The translations under genes were made by a program, and so were the position numbers. Below the pieces are notes generated by a model. It ran no database searches. It was not told where the DNA came from and saw only the letters and a list, made by a program, of their open reading frames with translations. Below are positions 29,602 through 38,681 of a DNA stretch of 64,000 nucleotides, piece by piece (positions within the stretch are counted from its first letter, which is position 1; the number at the start of each line of letters is the position of its first letter). The stretch lies in contig CADADA010000010.1 of the NCBI GenBank assembly GCA_902786515.1, positions 1 to 64,000 of the forward strand, written 5' to 3'. The stretch comes from an uncultured Lachnospiraceae bacterium (GTDB lineage: Bacteria; Bacillota; Clostridia; Lachnospirales; Lachnospiraceae).

Positions 29602-31440
29602 ATGAAACAGAGACTTGCTGATTATGTGGCAGATTTTTTGGTAAATCACGGAATAAAAGATTGTTTTATGATAACAGGAGGAGGTGCAATGCATTTAAAC
29701 GATGCATTGGGACATAAGGAAGGACTTCACTGTACTTATAATCATCATGAGCAGGGATGTGCGATAGCAGCAGAAAGCTACGCAAGAGTGAATAATACGA
29801 TGGCAGCACTATGTGTAACAACAGGACCGGGAGGAACAAATGCCATAACAGGTGTGCTCGGAGGATGGCTTGATTCTGTTCCCATGTTTGTGTTATCAGG
29901 TCAGGTAAGATATGATACAACGGCTAGATATATGGAACAATTTACAGAAGGATATAAGTTAAGAGCGGTGGGAGACCAGGAATTTGATATTACGAAATCA
30001 GTGGGAGCAATGTGCAAATATGCGGTAATGCTGGAGGATCCGACAAATATACGATATGTACTTGAAAAGGCTTATCATCTTGCTACTACAGGAAGAAGAG
30101 GCCCTGTATGGATTGATATCCCGTTGAATTTTCAGGGAGCTATAGTTGAAACCGAAGATTTAAAAGGTTATGACGTTAAAGAAGATGAGGCATCAGAATT
30201 AAAGCCTGTTGAAAAAACGGTTGTTAAGGAAATAATTGAAAAAATAAGAAATGCAAAAAGACCTGTATTATATGCAGGAAATGGTATTCGTCTTTCAGAA
30301 GGATACCAGGTGTTTAGAAAAGTAATAGAAAAGCTTGGAATTCCTGTGGCTACATGCTGGGATTCAATAGATGCCATAGAGACAGAACATCCTCTATATG
30401 TAGGACGTGGAGGAATTATGGGTGACAGAGCCGGCAACTTTGCTGTGCAGAATTCTGATCTGGTGCTTGCAATAGGCAACAGATTATCTATACGTCAGGT
30501 AGGATACAGCTGGACAACATGGGCAAGAGAAGCTTATGTTATCATGGTAGATGCTGACCCGGCAGAGCTTAGAAAAACTACTCTTCATGTTGAAATGCCT
30601 GTACTTGCTGATGCAAAGGAATTTCTTGAAAGTGTTTATGAAGAGATTGAGTCACAAGATAAAACAATATTTAATGGAGAAGAATGGCTTAAAAGATGTA
30701 GTGACTGGAAGAAAAACTATCCGGTGACACAGCCAAAACACTGGGAAGAAGATGGTGAGTATGCAAATGTGTATGCGTTTGTTAATTATTTAAGCAGCAT
30801 CCTGCCTGATGGAAATATGACAGTAGTGTCTAACGGAAGTGCCTGCGTTGTAGGAAGCCATAATTATGTTATAAAAAAAGACAGCAGATTCATAATTAAC
30901 AGTGGTGTTGCGAGTATGGGATATGGACTTCCGGCGGCAATCGGAGCATGTGTAGCCTATGATAAAAAAACAACTATATGCCTTGAGGGGGATGGAAGTA
31001 TAATGATGAACCTTCAGGAATTGCAAACTATTATTACAAATAAACTTCCGATAAAGATATTCCTTATCAATAATCAGGGATATCATTCAATCAGACAGAC
31101 ACAGAATAATCTGTTCAAGGAACACTGTAAGATTGGTATAGGACCTGAAAGCGGAGATTTGTCATTTCCTGATTTTGGTAAATTATCTCAGGCATTTGGA
31201 TATCCGTATTATGAGGCACACAGCAATGAAGAAATGAAAAAAGCGGTAGATGATACCCTGGCAACGGAGGGACCTGCATTTTGTGAGATATTTGTATCAA
31301 CTGTCCAGAATTTTGAACCAAAGAGTGCAACTAAAAGGCTGGAAGACGGAACACTTGTAAGCCCGCCACTTGAGGATCTGGCACCATTCCTTGACAGAGA
31401 TGAGTTTGAGAAAAATATGGTGATTAAACCTATTTCTTAG
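29602..31440 (+). CDS. Thiamine-diphosphate enzyme, acetolactate-synthase-like (YerE-type candidate)
   Basis: 612 aa from ATG 29602 (GGAG upstream). N-terminal PYR domain with the catalytic Glu in NHHEQGCAIAAESYAR, central domain, and C-terminal ThDP-binding motif GDGSIMMNL...INNQGY. Biosynthetic acetolactate synthase would lie beside ilvN/ilvC; here it sits inside an rfbFGH operon, which fits YerE, the ThDP enzyme that adds a two-carbon unit to a CDP-4-keto-3,6-dideoxyhexose in yersiniose synthesis. The substrate is inferred from context. Confidence 0.75.
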   Translation: MKQRLADYVADFLVNHGIKDCFMITGGGAMHLNDALGHKEGLHCTYNHHEQGCAIAAESYARVNNTMAALCVTTGPGGTNAITGVLGGWLDSVPMFVLSGQVRYDTTARYMEQFTEGYKLRAVGDQEFDITKSVGAMCKYAVMLEDPTNIRYVLEKAYHLATTGRRGPVWIDIPLNFQGAIVETEDLKGYDVKEDEASELKPVEKTVVKEIIEKIRNAKRPVLYAGNGIRLSEGYQVFRKVIEKLGIPVATCWDSIDAIETEHPLYVGRGGIMGDRAGNFAVQNSDLVLAIGNRLSIRQVGYSWTTWAREAYVIMVDADPAELRKTTLHVEMPVLADAKEFLESVYEEIESQDKTIFNGEEWLKRCSDWKKNYPVTQPKHWEEDGEYANVYAFVNYLSSILPDGNMTVVSNGSACVVGSHNYVIKKDSRFIINSGVASMGYGLPAAIGACVAYDKKTTICLEGDGSIMMNLQELQTIITNKLPIKIFLINNQGYHSIRQTQNNLFKEHCKIGIGPESGDLSFPDFGKLSQAFGYPYYEAHSNEEMKKAVDDTLATEGPAFCEIFVSTVQNFEPKSATKRLEDGTLVSPPLEDLAPFLDRDEFEKNMVIKPIS

Positions 31441-31459
31441 TAATGAAAGGAACATATTT

Positions 31460-32197
31460 ATGATAAAGGCGGTTTTATTTGATTTAGATGGAACAATTTA
31501 TTATGGAAGCAAGCTGATAGATGGAGCAAAAGAGGTTGTTCAGGCATATAGAGACAGCGGAAAACAGGTTTTTTTCATGACAAATAATTCTACAAAGAGT
31601 AGAAAAGACATTTATGAAAGGCTTACGGGAATGGGACTTTTATGCAGCCTTTCAGAAATATACACATCAAGCTATGCATCTGCGTTGTATGCCAAACGCA
31701 AGGGATATAAAACGGTCTATATATTTGGTGCAAAAGGACTGGAAGATGAGTTCAGACAGCTTGGAATTAACACTTCTGAGGAAGCTGAGGTTGTTGTAGT
31801 CGGATATGATATGGAGATGGATTATGCAAAACTTACAGCTGCGCTTCAGGTTGCTTTACATGCAAAATCAATTATAGCATGTAACAAAGAAAAGCATTAT
31901 CCGGGTGAAAATGCTAAGAGAATGCCGGGATGCGGAGCGATGGTGGGAGCTTTGGAAGGAAGTCTTGGAAGAAGTGTCGATTATGTGGTCGGAAAACCGA
32001 ATCCGTTGTTACTTGACATTATTTGCACAGAGCAGAATATGAAAAAAGAAGATATAATGGTAATTGGAGATACTTATGAAAGTGATATCGTTATGGCAAA
32101 TGAATACGGCTGTGATTCCATATACATAGGAGAAGAGAAGCATACGGACACAGTATGTGTTAAGTTCATCAGAGATATTTTAAACTTATCTAAGTAG
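31460..32197 (+). CDS. HAD-superfamily IIA phosphatase (NagD/AraL-like)
   Basis: 245 aa. HAD motifs: DLDGTIYYG (nucleophile Asp, residues about 8-16), TNNSTKS (motif II), KPNPLLLD (motif III Lys), VIGDTYESDIVMA (motif IV). The IIA cap is typical of sugar-phosphate or p-nitrophenyl phosphatases. It lies in the sugar operon, so it may dephosphorylate a sugar intermediate; the substrate is unknown. Confidence 0.85.
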   Translation: MIKAVLFDLDGTIYYGSKLIDGAKEVVQAYRDSGKQVFFMTNNSTKSRKDIYERLTGMGLLCSLSEIYTSSYASALYAKRKGYKTVYIFGAKGLEDEFRQLGINTSEEAEVVVVGYDMEMDYAKLTAALQVALHAKSIIACNKEKHYPGENAKRMPGCGAMVGALEGSLGRSVDYVVGKPNPLLLDIICTEQNMKKEDIMVIGDTYESDIVMANEYGCDSIYIGEEKHTDTVCVKFIRDILNLSK

Positions 32198-32212
32198 GAT
32201 ATGGAGGTATAG

Positions 32213-33787
32213 ATGAATAAAATTAGTTTATTAGATTGTACATTAAGAGATGGCGGTTATGTCAATGACTGGCATTTTGGGGAAAAAGCAATCAGAAATA
32301 TAACAAAGAAAATGGTAAAGGCGGGAGTGGAATATTTTGAAATTGGCTTTGTAAGAGAGTGCGATTACAGTGTTGATTATTCATTGTTTGATGGAAATGA
32401 AAGCGTTAGCAAAATGATAGCACCAAAGCAGTCCGGAACAAAATATGTCGGAATGATAGATATGGGTAAGCCAATCTCACTGGAAAAACTTGGACGAATC
32501 AGAGAAGACGGCTTTGATGTGTTCAGAGTCATATTTAAAAAGAGCAAAATAGAAGAAGCCTACACTTATATAGAAAAGCTTATTGGATTGGGATATGAAG
32601 TATTTGCACAGGCAGTTGGAACGGATAATTATTCAGATAAAGAGTTTATAGAATTGATAGAGAAGTTTAATGAACTTCCTATTAAGGCTTTCTACATTGT
32701 GGACAGCTTTGGACTTATCAAGAAAAAACAGTTTACAAGACTTGTTCAGATAGCGGACAACAATTTGAGGGAAGATATTACTCTGGGATATCATTCACAT
32801 AATAATATGCAGCAGGCAATGGGAAATGCCTCATGCATGACTGAAATGAATTTAAAGAGAGATATCGTATTGGATGCATGCGTGTTTGGAATGGGAAGAG
32901 GCGCAGGTAATCTGAATATGGAATTGTTTGCTGAATACATGAATGAGAACTTTGGCAAGCATTACAGAATAGAGCCTATGCTTGAAATAATCGATGAATA
33001 TTTAAATGACATTTATAGAGAAAGTTTTTGGGGATACTCCCTTCCACTTTATCTGTCAGCATCAAATGCCTGCCATCCGAACTATGCGATTTATTTTGCG
33101 TCAAAAGGAACTTTGACAGTAAAATCATATAATGAAATACTTAAGTCCATTCCTAAAGAAGACAAGGCTTTATACAGCAAGGATAAGGCAGAAGAGGTAT
33201 ATAAAAAATACCAGGAAAACTTTATTGATGACAGGGATGTTTTAAAAGAGTTGGAGAACGAGTGGACTGGAAGAGAAATATTGTTGCTTGGCCCCGGAAG
33301 GACATTGATAGAAGAAAAAGATAAGATTGATAAATATATTTCTGAACACAATCCTATAGTAATAGCATTAAATTTTGTGCCGGATTCGTACAGATGTGAT
33401 TATGTGTTCAGCTGCCATATGAGAAGATATAAGAATATTCAGGAAAGGAATGATGTGAAAAAAATTATAACGTCTAATTTACGTGAAGCCCAGAACTATG
33501 ATTACATGGTGAATTTTGCAAGTTATTCAGCAGAACATCCAGAGATTATGGAAAACTCCGGTGTTATGTGTGTGAATTTCCTGTTAAGTCTTGGAGTTAA
33601 AAAAGTAAGTATTGCGGGCTTGGACGGATATGACACAAGTAATAAAGGAAACTATGTAAATAGTGGACTTGAATATGATTTTTCTCCGGAAGTATTGAAT
33701 TTGAGAAACCAGCTGATTAAAGAGGAATTTGGTAATAAATCAGGTAAAATTGATGTGGAATTTCTGACGGAGAGCATGTACAGATAA
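32213..33787 (+). CDS. HMG-CoA-lyase-like aldolase with extra C-terminal domain
   Basis: 524 aa. Residues 1-285 are a DRE-TIM metallolyase barrel: LLDCTLRDGGYVNDW (metal Asp and Arg), GYHSHNNMQQA (metal His pair) and GMGRGAGNLNME, as in 4-hydroxy-2-oxovalerate aldolases. Residues about 340-524 form a second domain (EILLLGPGRTLIEEKDKIDKY, VSIAGLDGYD) that recalls the DUF115/MAF-like fold. The pairing occurs in polysaccharide loci; the reaction product is not known. It may lengthen or trim a branched sugar side chain. Confidence 0.7.
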   Translation: MNKISLLDCTLRDGGYVNDWHFGEKAIRNITKKMVKAGVEYFEIGFVRECDYSVDYSLFDGNESVSKMIAPKQSGTKYVGMIDMGKPISLEKLGRIREDGFDVFRVIFKKSKIEEAYTYIEKLIGLGYEVFAQAVGTDNYSDKEFIELIEKFNELPIKAFYIVDSFGLIKKKQFTRLVQIADNNLREDITLGYHSHNNMQQAMGNASCMTEMNLKRDIVLDACVFGMGRGAGNLNMELFAEYMNENFGKHYRIEPMLEIIDEYLNDIYRESFWGYSLPLYLSASNACHPNYAIYFASKGTLTVKSYNEILKSIPKEDKALYSKDKAEEVYKKYQENFIDDRDVLKELENEWTGREILLLGPGRTLIEEKDKIDKYISEHNPIVIALNFVPDSYRCDYVFSCHMRRYKNIQERNDVKKIITSNLREAQNYDYMVNFASYSAEHPEIMENSGVMCVNFLLSLGVKKVSIAGLDGYDTSNKGNYVNSGLEYDFSPEVLNLRNQLIKEEFGNKSGKIDVEFLTESMYR

Positions 33788-33800
33788 AAGGAGTTTTGTT

Positions 33801-34721
33801 TTGAAAAGAGCAGTTATAACCGGACCAACCGGTGCTATAGGAATTGCGTTAATAAATGAATTAGTTGCAAATAATATAGAAGTATATGCTGTATGCAGAC
33901 CGGGTTCAAAAAGAATTGCAAGAATCCCAGAGGATGAAAAAGTTACGATTATAGAATGTAGTTTGAGTGACATAGAGAAACTGCCTTTGCTTATCGAACG
34001 AAAAACAGATGTATTTTATCATTTTGCATGGGATGGAACTTTTGGTGAATCCAGGAATGATATGGAGTTGCAGAATAATAATGTAAAATACACATTGCAG
34101 GCGGTAAGGGTGGCAAAGGAACTTGGATGTACCAAATTTGTCGGAGCGGGTTCGCAGGCTGAATATGGAAGAGTCGAGGGAGTGTTAAGACCTGATACTC
34201 CTGCATTTCCCGAAAATGGATACGGGATTGCAAAACTCTGTGCAGGACAGATGACAAGGATTCTTTGTGGTCAGCTTGGAATAGAGCATGTATGGACAAG
34301 AATACTGAGTATCTACGGCCCTTATGACGGTGAAAACACCATGATTATGTCTACCATCAGCAAATTGCTAAATGGAGGAAAACCTGCACTGACTAAAGGC
34401 GAGCAGATGTGGGATTATCTGTATTCCGGTGATGTGGCAAAAGCGTTCAGATTGATTGGTGAAAAGGGAAAGGACGGCGAGACATACTGTTTGGGAAGTG
34501 GAAAAGCCAGACCGTTAAAAGAATATGTTGAAATATTAAGAGATTCTATCGACAGCACTCTGCCATTAGGAATAGGTGAGCGACCTTATGGCGATAAACA
34601 GGTAATGTATTTGTGTGCAGATATAGAAAACTTGACAAGAGATACAGGATTTGTGCCTGATACAGATTTTGTAGAGGGGATAATAAAGACAATAGAATTT
34701 GTTAGGAAGGAGATTGTATGA
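33801..34721 (+). CDS. NAD-dependent sugar epimerase/reductase
   Basis: 306 aa, TTG start with AAAGGAG 7-8 bp upstream. Extended SDR: GPTGAIGIAL nucleotide site, FVGAGSQAEYG, catalytic YGIAK. Could reduce the 4-keto group or epimerise the final CDP-sugar (YerF-like step in the yersiniose model). Ends with ATGA overlap with the following gene. Confidence 0.8.
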   Translation: MKRAVITGPTGAIGIALINELVANNIEVYAVCRPGSKRIARIPEDEKVTIIECSLSDIEKLPLLIERKTDVFYHFAWDGTFGESRNDMELQNNNVKYTLQAVRVAKELGCTKFVGAGSQAEYGRVEGVLRPDTPAFPENGYGIAKLCAGQMTRILCGQLGIEHVWTRILSIYGPYDGENTMIMSTISKLLNGGKPALTKGEQMWDYLYSGDVAKAFRLIGEKGKDGETYCLGSGKARPLKEYVEILRDSIDSTLPLGIGERPYGDKQVMYLCADIENLTRDTGFVPDTDFVEGIIKTIEFVRKEIV

Positions 34722-36292
34722 AGAAATTTAATACTGCAGGTTTATGCGTACCAAATAAGCATTATATGGTGGATACTTCAAAAAAACTTGATGAGATAAT
34801 ACGCTTAATTGAAAATGAAGAATACTTTACAATTAACCGTTCCAGGCAGTATGGAAAAACGACAACGATTTATATGTTGAAGAATAGGTTGAGTAAACAT
34901 CATGAGGTTATTACAATTAGTTTTGAAGGTGTCGGGGAAGCACCTTTTTCATCAAACAGTAGTTTTGTAAATATGTTTATTCATCTTGTAGCGAGGGCTA
35001 TGAAATTTACAAAAATAAGTGAAGAAAATATTGCTTTATGGAGAGCAGAAGAGCAGTTTAGGGAAGAAGATGCTATTTTAGAGTTAAGTGATAGAATTAC
35101 AAACCTGTGTGAAAAATATTCCGTTATCCTTATGGTGGATGAGATGGATAAATGTTCAGATAATCAAGTATTTTTAAATTTTCTTGGAATGCTTAGAAAT
35201 AAGTATTTAGCTAGAAATACCGGAGAGGATTTTACTTTCAAGAGTGTGATTTTAGCTGGTGTATATGATGTGAAGAACTTAAAATTGAAGCTTCGACCAG
35301 ACGAGGAGCGCAAGTACAATAGTCCTTGGAATATTGCGGTTGATTTTAATGTTGATATGAGTTTTAATCCCAAAGAAATAGCAACTATGTTAGTGGATTA
35401 TGAAAATGATTTTCATACAGGAATGGATATTGAGAAAATTAGCAATCAAATATATCATTACACTAGCGGATATCCGTATTTAGTCAGTTGGATTTGTAAG
35501 TGGATTAATGAACGGGGAAATAATAATTGGACAAGTGACAGTATAAAAAAAGCACAGAAGGCATTTTTAATGTTACGTACACCGCTTATGGACGATTTGG
35601 TAAAAAATATAGAACAATATGAAGGACTAAAAAATCTCATCGTGCAGATATTATTCACGGATAATAATGTATTGTTTAACATTTTAAATCCGGACATATC
35701 TCTTGGAAATGTATTTGGAATACTTCGCGAAAAAAATGGGAAGGTATCAATATCAAATATCATATTTGAAATTGCTTTATATGATTATTTTTCATCTATT
35801 CGTGTTCAGAACGGATGGAGAAATAAAAGCGAGAAGAGTCAGTTTATAAAAGAAGATGGACATTTGGATATGGTTCGTGTTCTTAATCGTTTTCAAGCAT
35901 TGATGAAATCGGAGTATCGCAAGGAAAATGAGCAGTTTATTGAAGGTCAGGGAAGATTGTTATTTCTGTGTTTTTTGAAACCTATTATTAATGGTACAGG
36001 TTTTTATTATGTGGAACCGGAGACGAGAACAAGTAATCGAATGGATATTGTTGTGACTTATTTGGAGGAAGAATTTATTATCGAACTAAAAATATGGCAT
36101 GGGAAGCAATATCGAAAAGAAGGTATTAAACAACTTAATGGTTATTTGGATAGTCGAGAGCAGAAAAGAGGATACCTTGTTAGCTTTTCTTTTTTAAAGA
36201 ACAAAGAATATACAGCCGGGTACTTGTCTGATGTTACGAATGAGGATGTGGATGGAATTGAGGATAAAGAAATCTATGAAGTAATAGTGTGA
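34718..36292 (+). CDS. AAA-like ATPase with C-terminal PD-(D/E)XK nuclease-like domain
   Basis: 524 aa. N-terminal ATPase: NRSRQYGKTTTIYML (P-loop, about residues 43-57) and Walker B VILMVDEMDKCSDN; C-terminal nuclease-like core RMDIVVTYLEEEFIIELKIWHGKQY (D...ExK-type). This AAA/PDDEXK family is abundant in gut anaerobes and poorly understood; some members behave like mobile or defence genes. It is translationally coupled to the sugar epimerase by a 4-bp overlap yet seems unrelated to sugar synthesis. Its stop codon lies within the following perfect hairpin. Confidence 0.75.
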   Translation: MKKFNTAGLCVPNKHYMVDTSKKLDEIIRLIENEEYFTINRSRQYGKTTTIYMLKNRLSKHHEVITISFEGVGEAPFSSNSSFVNMFIHLVARAMKFTKISEENIALWRAEEQFREEDAILELSDRITNLCEKYSVILMVDEMDKCSDNQVFLNFLGMLRNKYLARNTGEDFTFKSVILAGVYDVKNLKLKLRPDEERKYNSPWNIAVDFNVDMSFNPKEIATMLVDYENDFHTGMDIEKISNQIYHYTSGYPYLVSWICKWINERGNNNWTSDSIKKAQKAFLMLRTPLMDDLVKNIEQYEGLKNLIVQILFTDNNVLFNILNPDISLGNVFGILREKNGKVSISNIIFEIALYDYFSSIRVQNGWRNKSEKSQFIKEDGHLDMVRVLNRFQALMKSEYRKENEQFIEGQGRLLFLCFLKPIINGTGFYYVEPETRTSNRMDIVVTYLEEEFIIELKIWHGKQYRKEGIKQLNGYLDSREQKRGYLVSFSFLKNKEYTAGYLSDVTNEDVDGIEDKEIYEVIV

Positions 36293-36322
36293 AAAATCAT
36301 ATTGATATATGATTTTTCACAC
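36287..36322. terminator. Perfect 16-bp hairpin over the ATPase stop codon
   Basis: GTGTGAAAAATCATAT (36287-36302) and ATATGATTTTTCACAC (36307-36322) are exact complements with a 4-nt loop. No separate T-run follows; it may terminate in either direction. Confidence 0.75.
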
Positions 36323-36323
36323 G

Positions 36324-36425
36324 TCAATTTGTGCCGCAGGCGCCACAAATTGCAAGTATCGCAGAGCTGAATTGGATATTCAGCTCGCGATTCCTCCGAC
36401 GCAAGCGTCTGCGGAATGGAGATTA
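36324..36425. repeat. Cluster of three small palindromes
   Basis: CAATTTGTG/CACAAATTG (36325-36351), GAGCTGAAT/ATTCAGCTC (about 36366-36387) and ATTCC...GACGC/GCGTC...GGAAT (about 36390-36417) follow one another. The last runs into GGAATGGAGATTA, also found at 48820 and 58289. No gene is seen here. Confidence 0.6.
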
Positions 36426-36457
36426 GTATAGAAAAAAATGTAAAAAAAGAAAATTTC

Positions 36458-36486
36458 TTGACAGTCATATAATAAATCGGTATCAT
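36458..36486 (+). promoter_or_regulatory. Promoter for the GtrB-like glycosyltransferase gene
   Basis: TTGACA (36458-36463), 17-bp spacer ending ATAAATCGG, TATCAT (36481-36486). Strikingly like the promoter at 38682 (spacer ending ATAAATAGG, TATGAT). Confidence 0.75.
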
Positions 36487-36543
36487 AAAAAAGATGATGT
36501 AATGATAGATTTTATAATCATAAGAAAGGCACAGTGAACAATA

Positions 36544-37506
36544 ATGAAAAAGGTAAGTGTACTTATTCCTTGTTATAATGAAGAAGACAATGTGGTTCCG
36601 ATGAGTGAGGCAATCACAGAGTTATTTGAAAAACAGTTGACACAGTATGATTGGGAGCTGTTATTCATAGATAATGATTCGCATGATAAAACGAGGGAGC
36701 TTTTGAGAAAGATATGCGAAGGAAATAGTCATATAAAAGCGATATTTAATGCAAAGAATTTCGGACAATTTAATTCTCCATATTATGGAATATTACAGAC
36801 AACGGGAGATTGTACAATTTCTATGGTCTGCGATTTCCAGGATCCTATTGAATTGATTCCGCAGTATCTTGAAGAGTGGGAAAATGGCTATAAGATTGTT
36901 ATCGGAATTAAGACTGGAAGTAAGGAAAGTAAGATAATGTATGGTCTTAGGTCTCTTTATTATAAAATGATAAAGAAGTTTTCTGATGTGGAGCAGATAG
37001 AACATTTTACAGGGTCCGGACTGTACGATAGAGATTTTGTGGAAGTATTAAGAAAGTTGGACGACCCTACACCATTCCTCAGAGGAATTGTCGCAGAACT
37101 AGGATTTAGAAGAAAAGAGATTCCATACGTACAACCTCAGAGAAGAGCAGGAAAGACTCATAATAACTGGTACAGTCTCTATGATGCTGCAATGCTAAGC
37201 TTTACTTCTTATACGAAAATAGGGTTAAGATTATGTACGTTTGCCGGCTTGATATGCGGAGCGTTAAGTTTTTTGATAGGTATGGTTTACCTGATAGCAA
37301 AATTAATTTGGTGGTATTCAATGGATGCAGGTATGGCACCGGTACTAATCGGTGTATTCTTCCTAGGAGCGGTCGAGTTATTCTTTATCGGATTTATTGG
37401 TGAATATATCATGAGTATTAACCAAAGAGTCATGAAAAGACCGTTGGTGATAGAAGAAGAAAGAATTGGATTTGATAAAACGGAACAAGCGGATACTAAA
37501 AGATAA
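36544..37506 (+). CDS. GT2 glycosyltransferase, GtrB/DPM1-like
   Basis: 320 aa. N-terminal GT-A domain: SVLIPCYNEEDNV, LFIDNDSHDKT, and VCDFQDPIE as the metal-binding DxD equivalent; C-terminal two transmembrane helices (about 228-255 and 265-290). Such enzymes load a sugar onto polyprenyl phosphate at the membrane. Its own promoter separates it from the upstream cluster. It lies just before the recombinase gene and outside the invertible segment, so it would act in both states. Confidence 0.88.
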   Translation: MKKVSVLIPCYNEEDNVVPMSEAITELFEKQLTQYDWELLFIDNDSHDKTRELLRKICEGNSHIKAIFNAKNFGQFNSPYYGILQTTGDCTISMVCDFQDPIELIPQYLEEWENGYKIVIGIKTGSKESKIMYGLRSLYYKMIKKFSDVEQIEHFTGSGLYDRDFVEVLRKLDDPTPFLRGIVAELGFRRKEIPYVQPQRRAGKTHNNWYSLYDAAMLSFTSYTKIGLRLCTFAGLICGALSFLIGMVYLIAKLIWWYSMDAGMAPVLIGVFFLGAVELFFIGFIGEYIMSINQRVMKRPLVIEEERIGFDKTEQADTKR

Positions 37507-37527
37507 AATAAATAATCAAAGTGTTGA

Positions 37528-37577
37528 AAAGGCGGATAATATATGTTGTTGACTACAATGTCTCATATTCCGCTTTT
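37528..37577 (+). terminator. Terminator before the recombinase gene
   Basis: AAGGCGGATAATATATG pairs imperfectly with CATATTCCGCTTTTTT; the T-run ends it. Confidence 0.65.
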
Positions 37578-37692
37578 TTACATTTTGGGGTTTAAAATTC
37601 CTTTGATTTGTAAAAACTAACGTGAAAGATAAAAAATGGAATATGGTAAGATTAAAAATCTTTAACATAAATAATAATATGAGGTGATTTAT

Positions 37693-38649
37693 GTGGAAAA
37701 AATAACGTTAGAAGAATTATCAAATGAATGGTTGTTATCGAGAGAGAAATTTGTAAAAGAATCGACATATTCAATATACTGTACTCATGTGGGAAACCAT
37801 ATTGTTCCACAGTTCGGAAATTTGATATGTCAGGATATTACATCTGACGGTATACAAAATAGAATTAATACATGGCTTTCTCGAAATGAGCAAAATCAAC
37901 TGTCGGAAAAAACTATTAAAGATATTATTACTATTTTAAAATCAATTCTAAAGTATGGGGTAAAAAAAATGTATATTCCAAACACGGATTTTGATTTTAA
38001 AATTCCGAATTCCATGATTAAAATTAAAAGAAAAAAAATAGTGACTTATACGTTGAAAGAACAAAAAATTATCTATGATGCAGTTTCTCAAAATATTAGT
38101 TATAAAAATCTTGGGATATTATTTTGCTTATATACCGGAATAAGGATTGGAGAAGTATGTGCGTTAAAATGGAAAGACATTGACTTTACAAATAATGTGG
38201 TATATATTTCTAAAACACTGCAGAGAATTTATATTCGCATTCCGGAAAACGATATGATAAATAAAGGGTATTCTAAAATTACCATAACTTCTCCTAAGAC
38301 AATATCTGTTGAAAGAATAATTCCTATATCCAGCGAATTAATAAATATTGTTGAAATGGTAAAACCGGAGGATTTAGACACATATTTTCTGACAGGAACA
38401 ACAAAGTTTATAGAACCCAGAACGTATAGAAATTATTATAAGAAATTTATAACATCGTTAGACATCAATGTTTTAAAATTCCACAGTCTTAGACATAGTT
38501 TTGCGACACGTTGCATTGAGGCAGGTGCTGATTATAAGACTGTTAGTGAGCTTTTGGGACATACGTCAGTGAATATTACAATGAACCTATATGTTCATCC
38601 AAGTATAGAACAAAAAAGAAAGTGTATTGAAATGGTCAGCCTGCATTGA
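37693..38649 (+). CDS. Tyrosine recombinase, candidate invertase of the adjacent glycan segment
   Basis: 318 aa from GTG 37693, placed 5 bp after GAGGTGAT; GTG 37684 is an in-frame alternative. N-terminal SAM-like core-binding domain (about 1-110) and a complete catalytic domain: Arg151 (TGIRIGEV), a Lys in TSPKTISVERIIPI, His264 and Arg267 (HSLRH), His290 (LLGHTS) and nucleophile Tyr300 (NLYVH). All catalytic residues are present, so it should be active. No excisionase, phage or conjugation gene accompanies it. It is 76 bp from the 23-bp repeat that recurs inverted at 58157, which strongly suggests a role in inversion rather than in integration. Confidence 0.92.
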   Translation: MEKITLEELSNEWLLSREKFVKESTYSIYCTHVGNHIVPQFGNLICQDITSDGIQNRINTWLSRNEQNQLSEKTIKDIITILKSILKYGVKKMYIPNTDFDFKIPNSMIKIKRKKIVTYTLKEQKIIYDAVSQNISYKNLGILFCLYTGIRIGEVCALKWKDIDFTNNVVYISKTLQRIYIRIPENDMINKGYSKITITSPKTISVERIIPISSELINIVEMVKPEDLDTYFLTGTTKFIEPRTYRNYYKKFITSLDINVLKFHSLRHSFATRCIEAGADYKTVSELLGHTSVNITMNLYVHPSIEQKRKCIEMVSLH

Positions 38650-38681
38650 TAATGAAGGTAAAAATAGTTAAATAAAATTGC

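Noticed and set aside
37693..38649. Integrase of a prophage or conjugative element
   Set aside because: No phage, relaxase, replication or att-tRNA sequence nearby; the matched inverted repeats explain it better.
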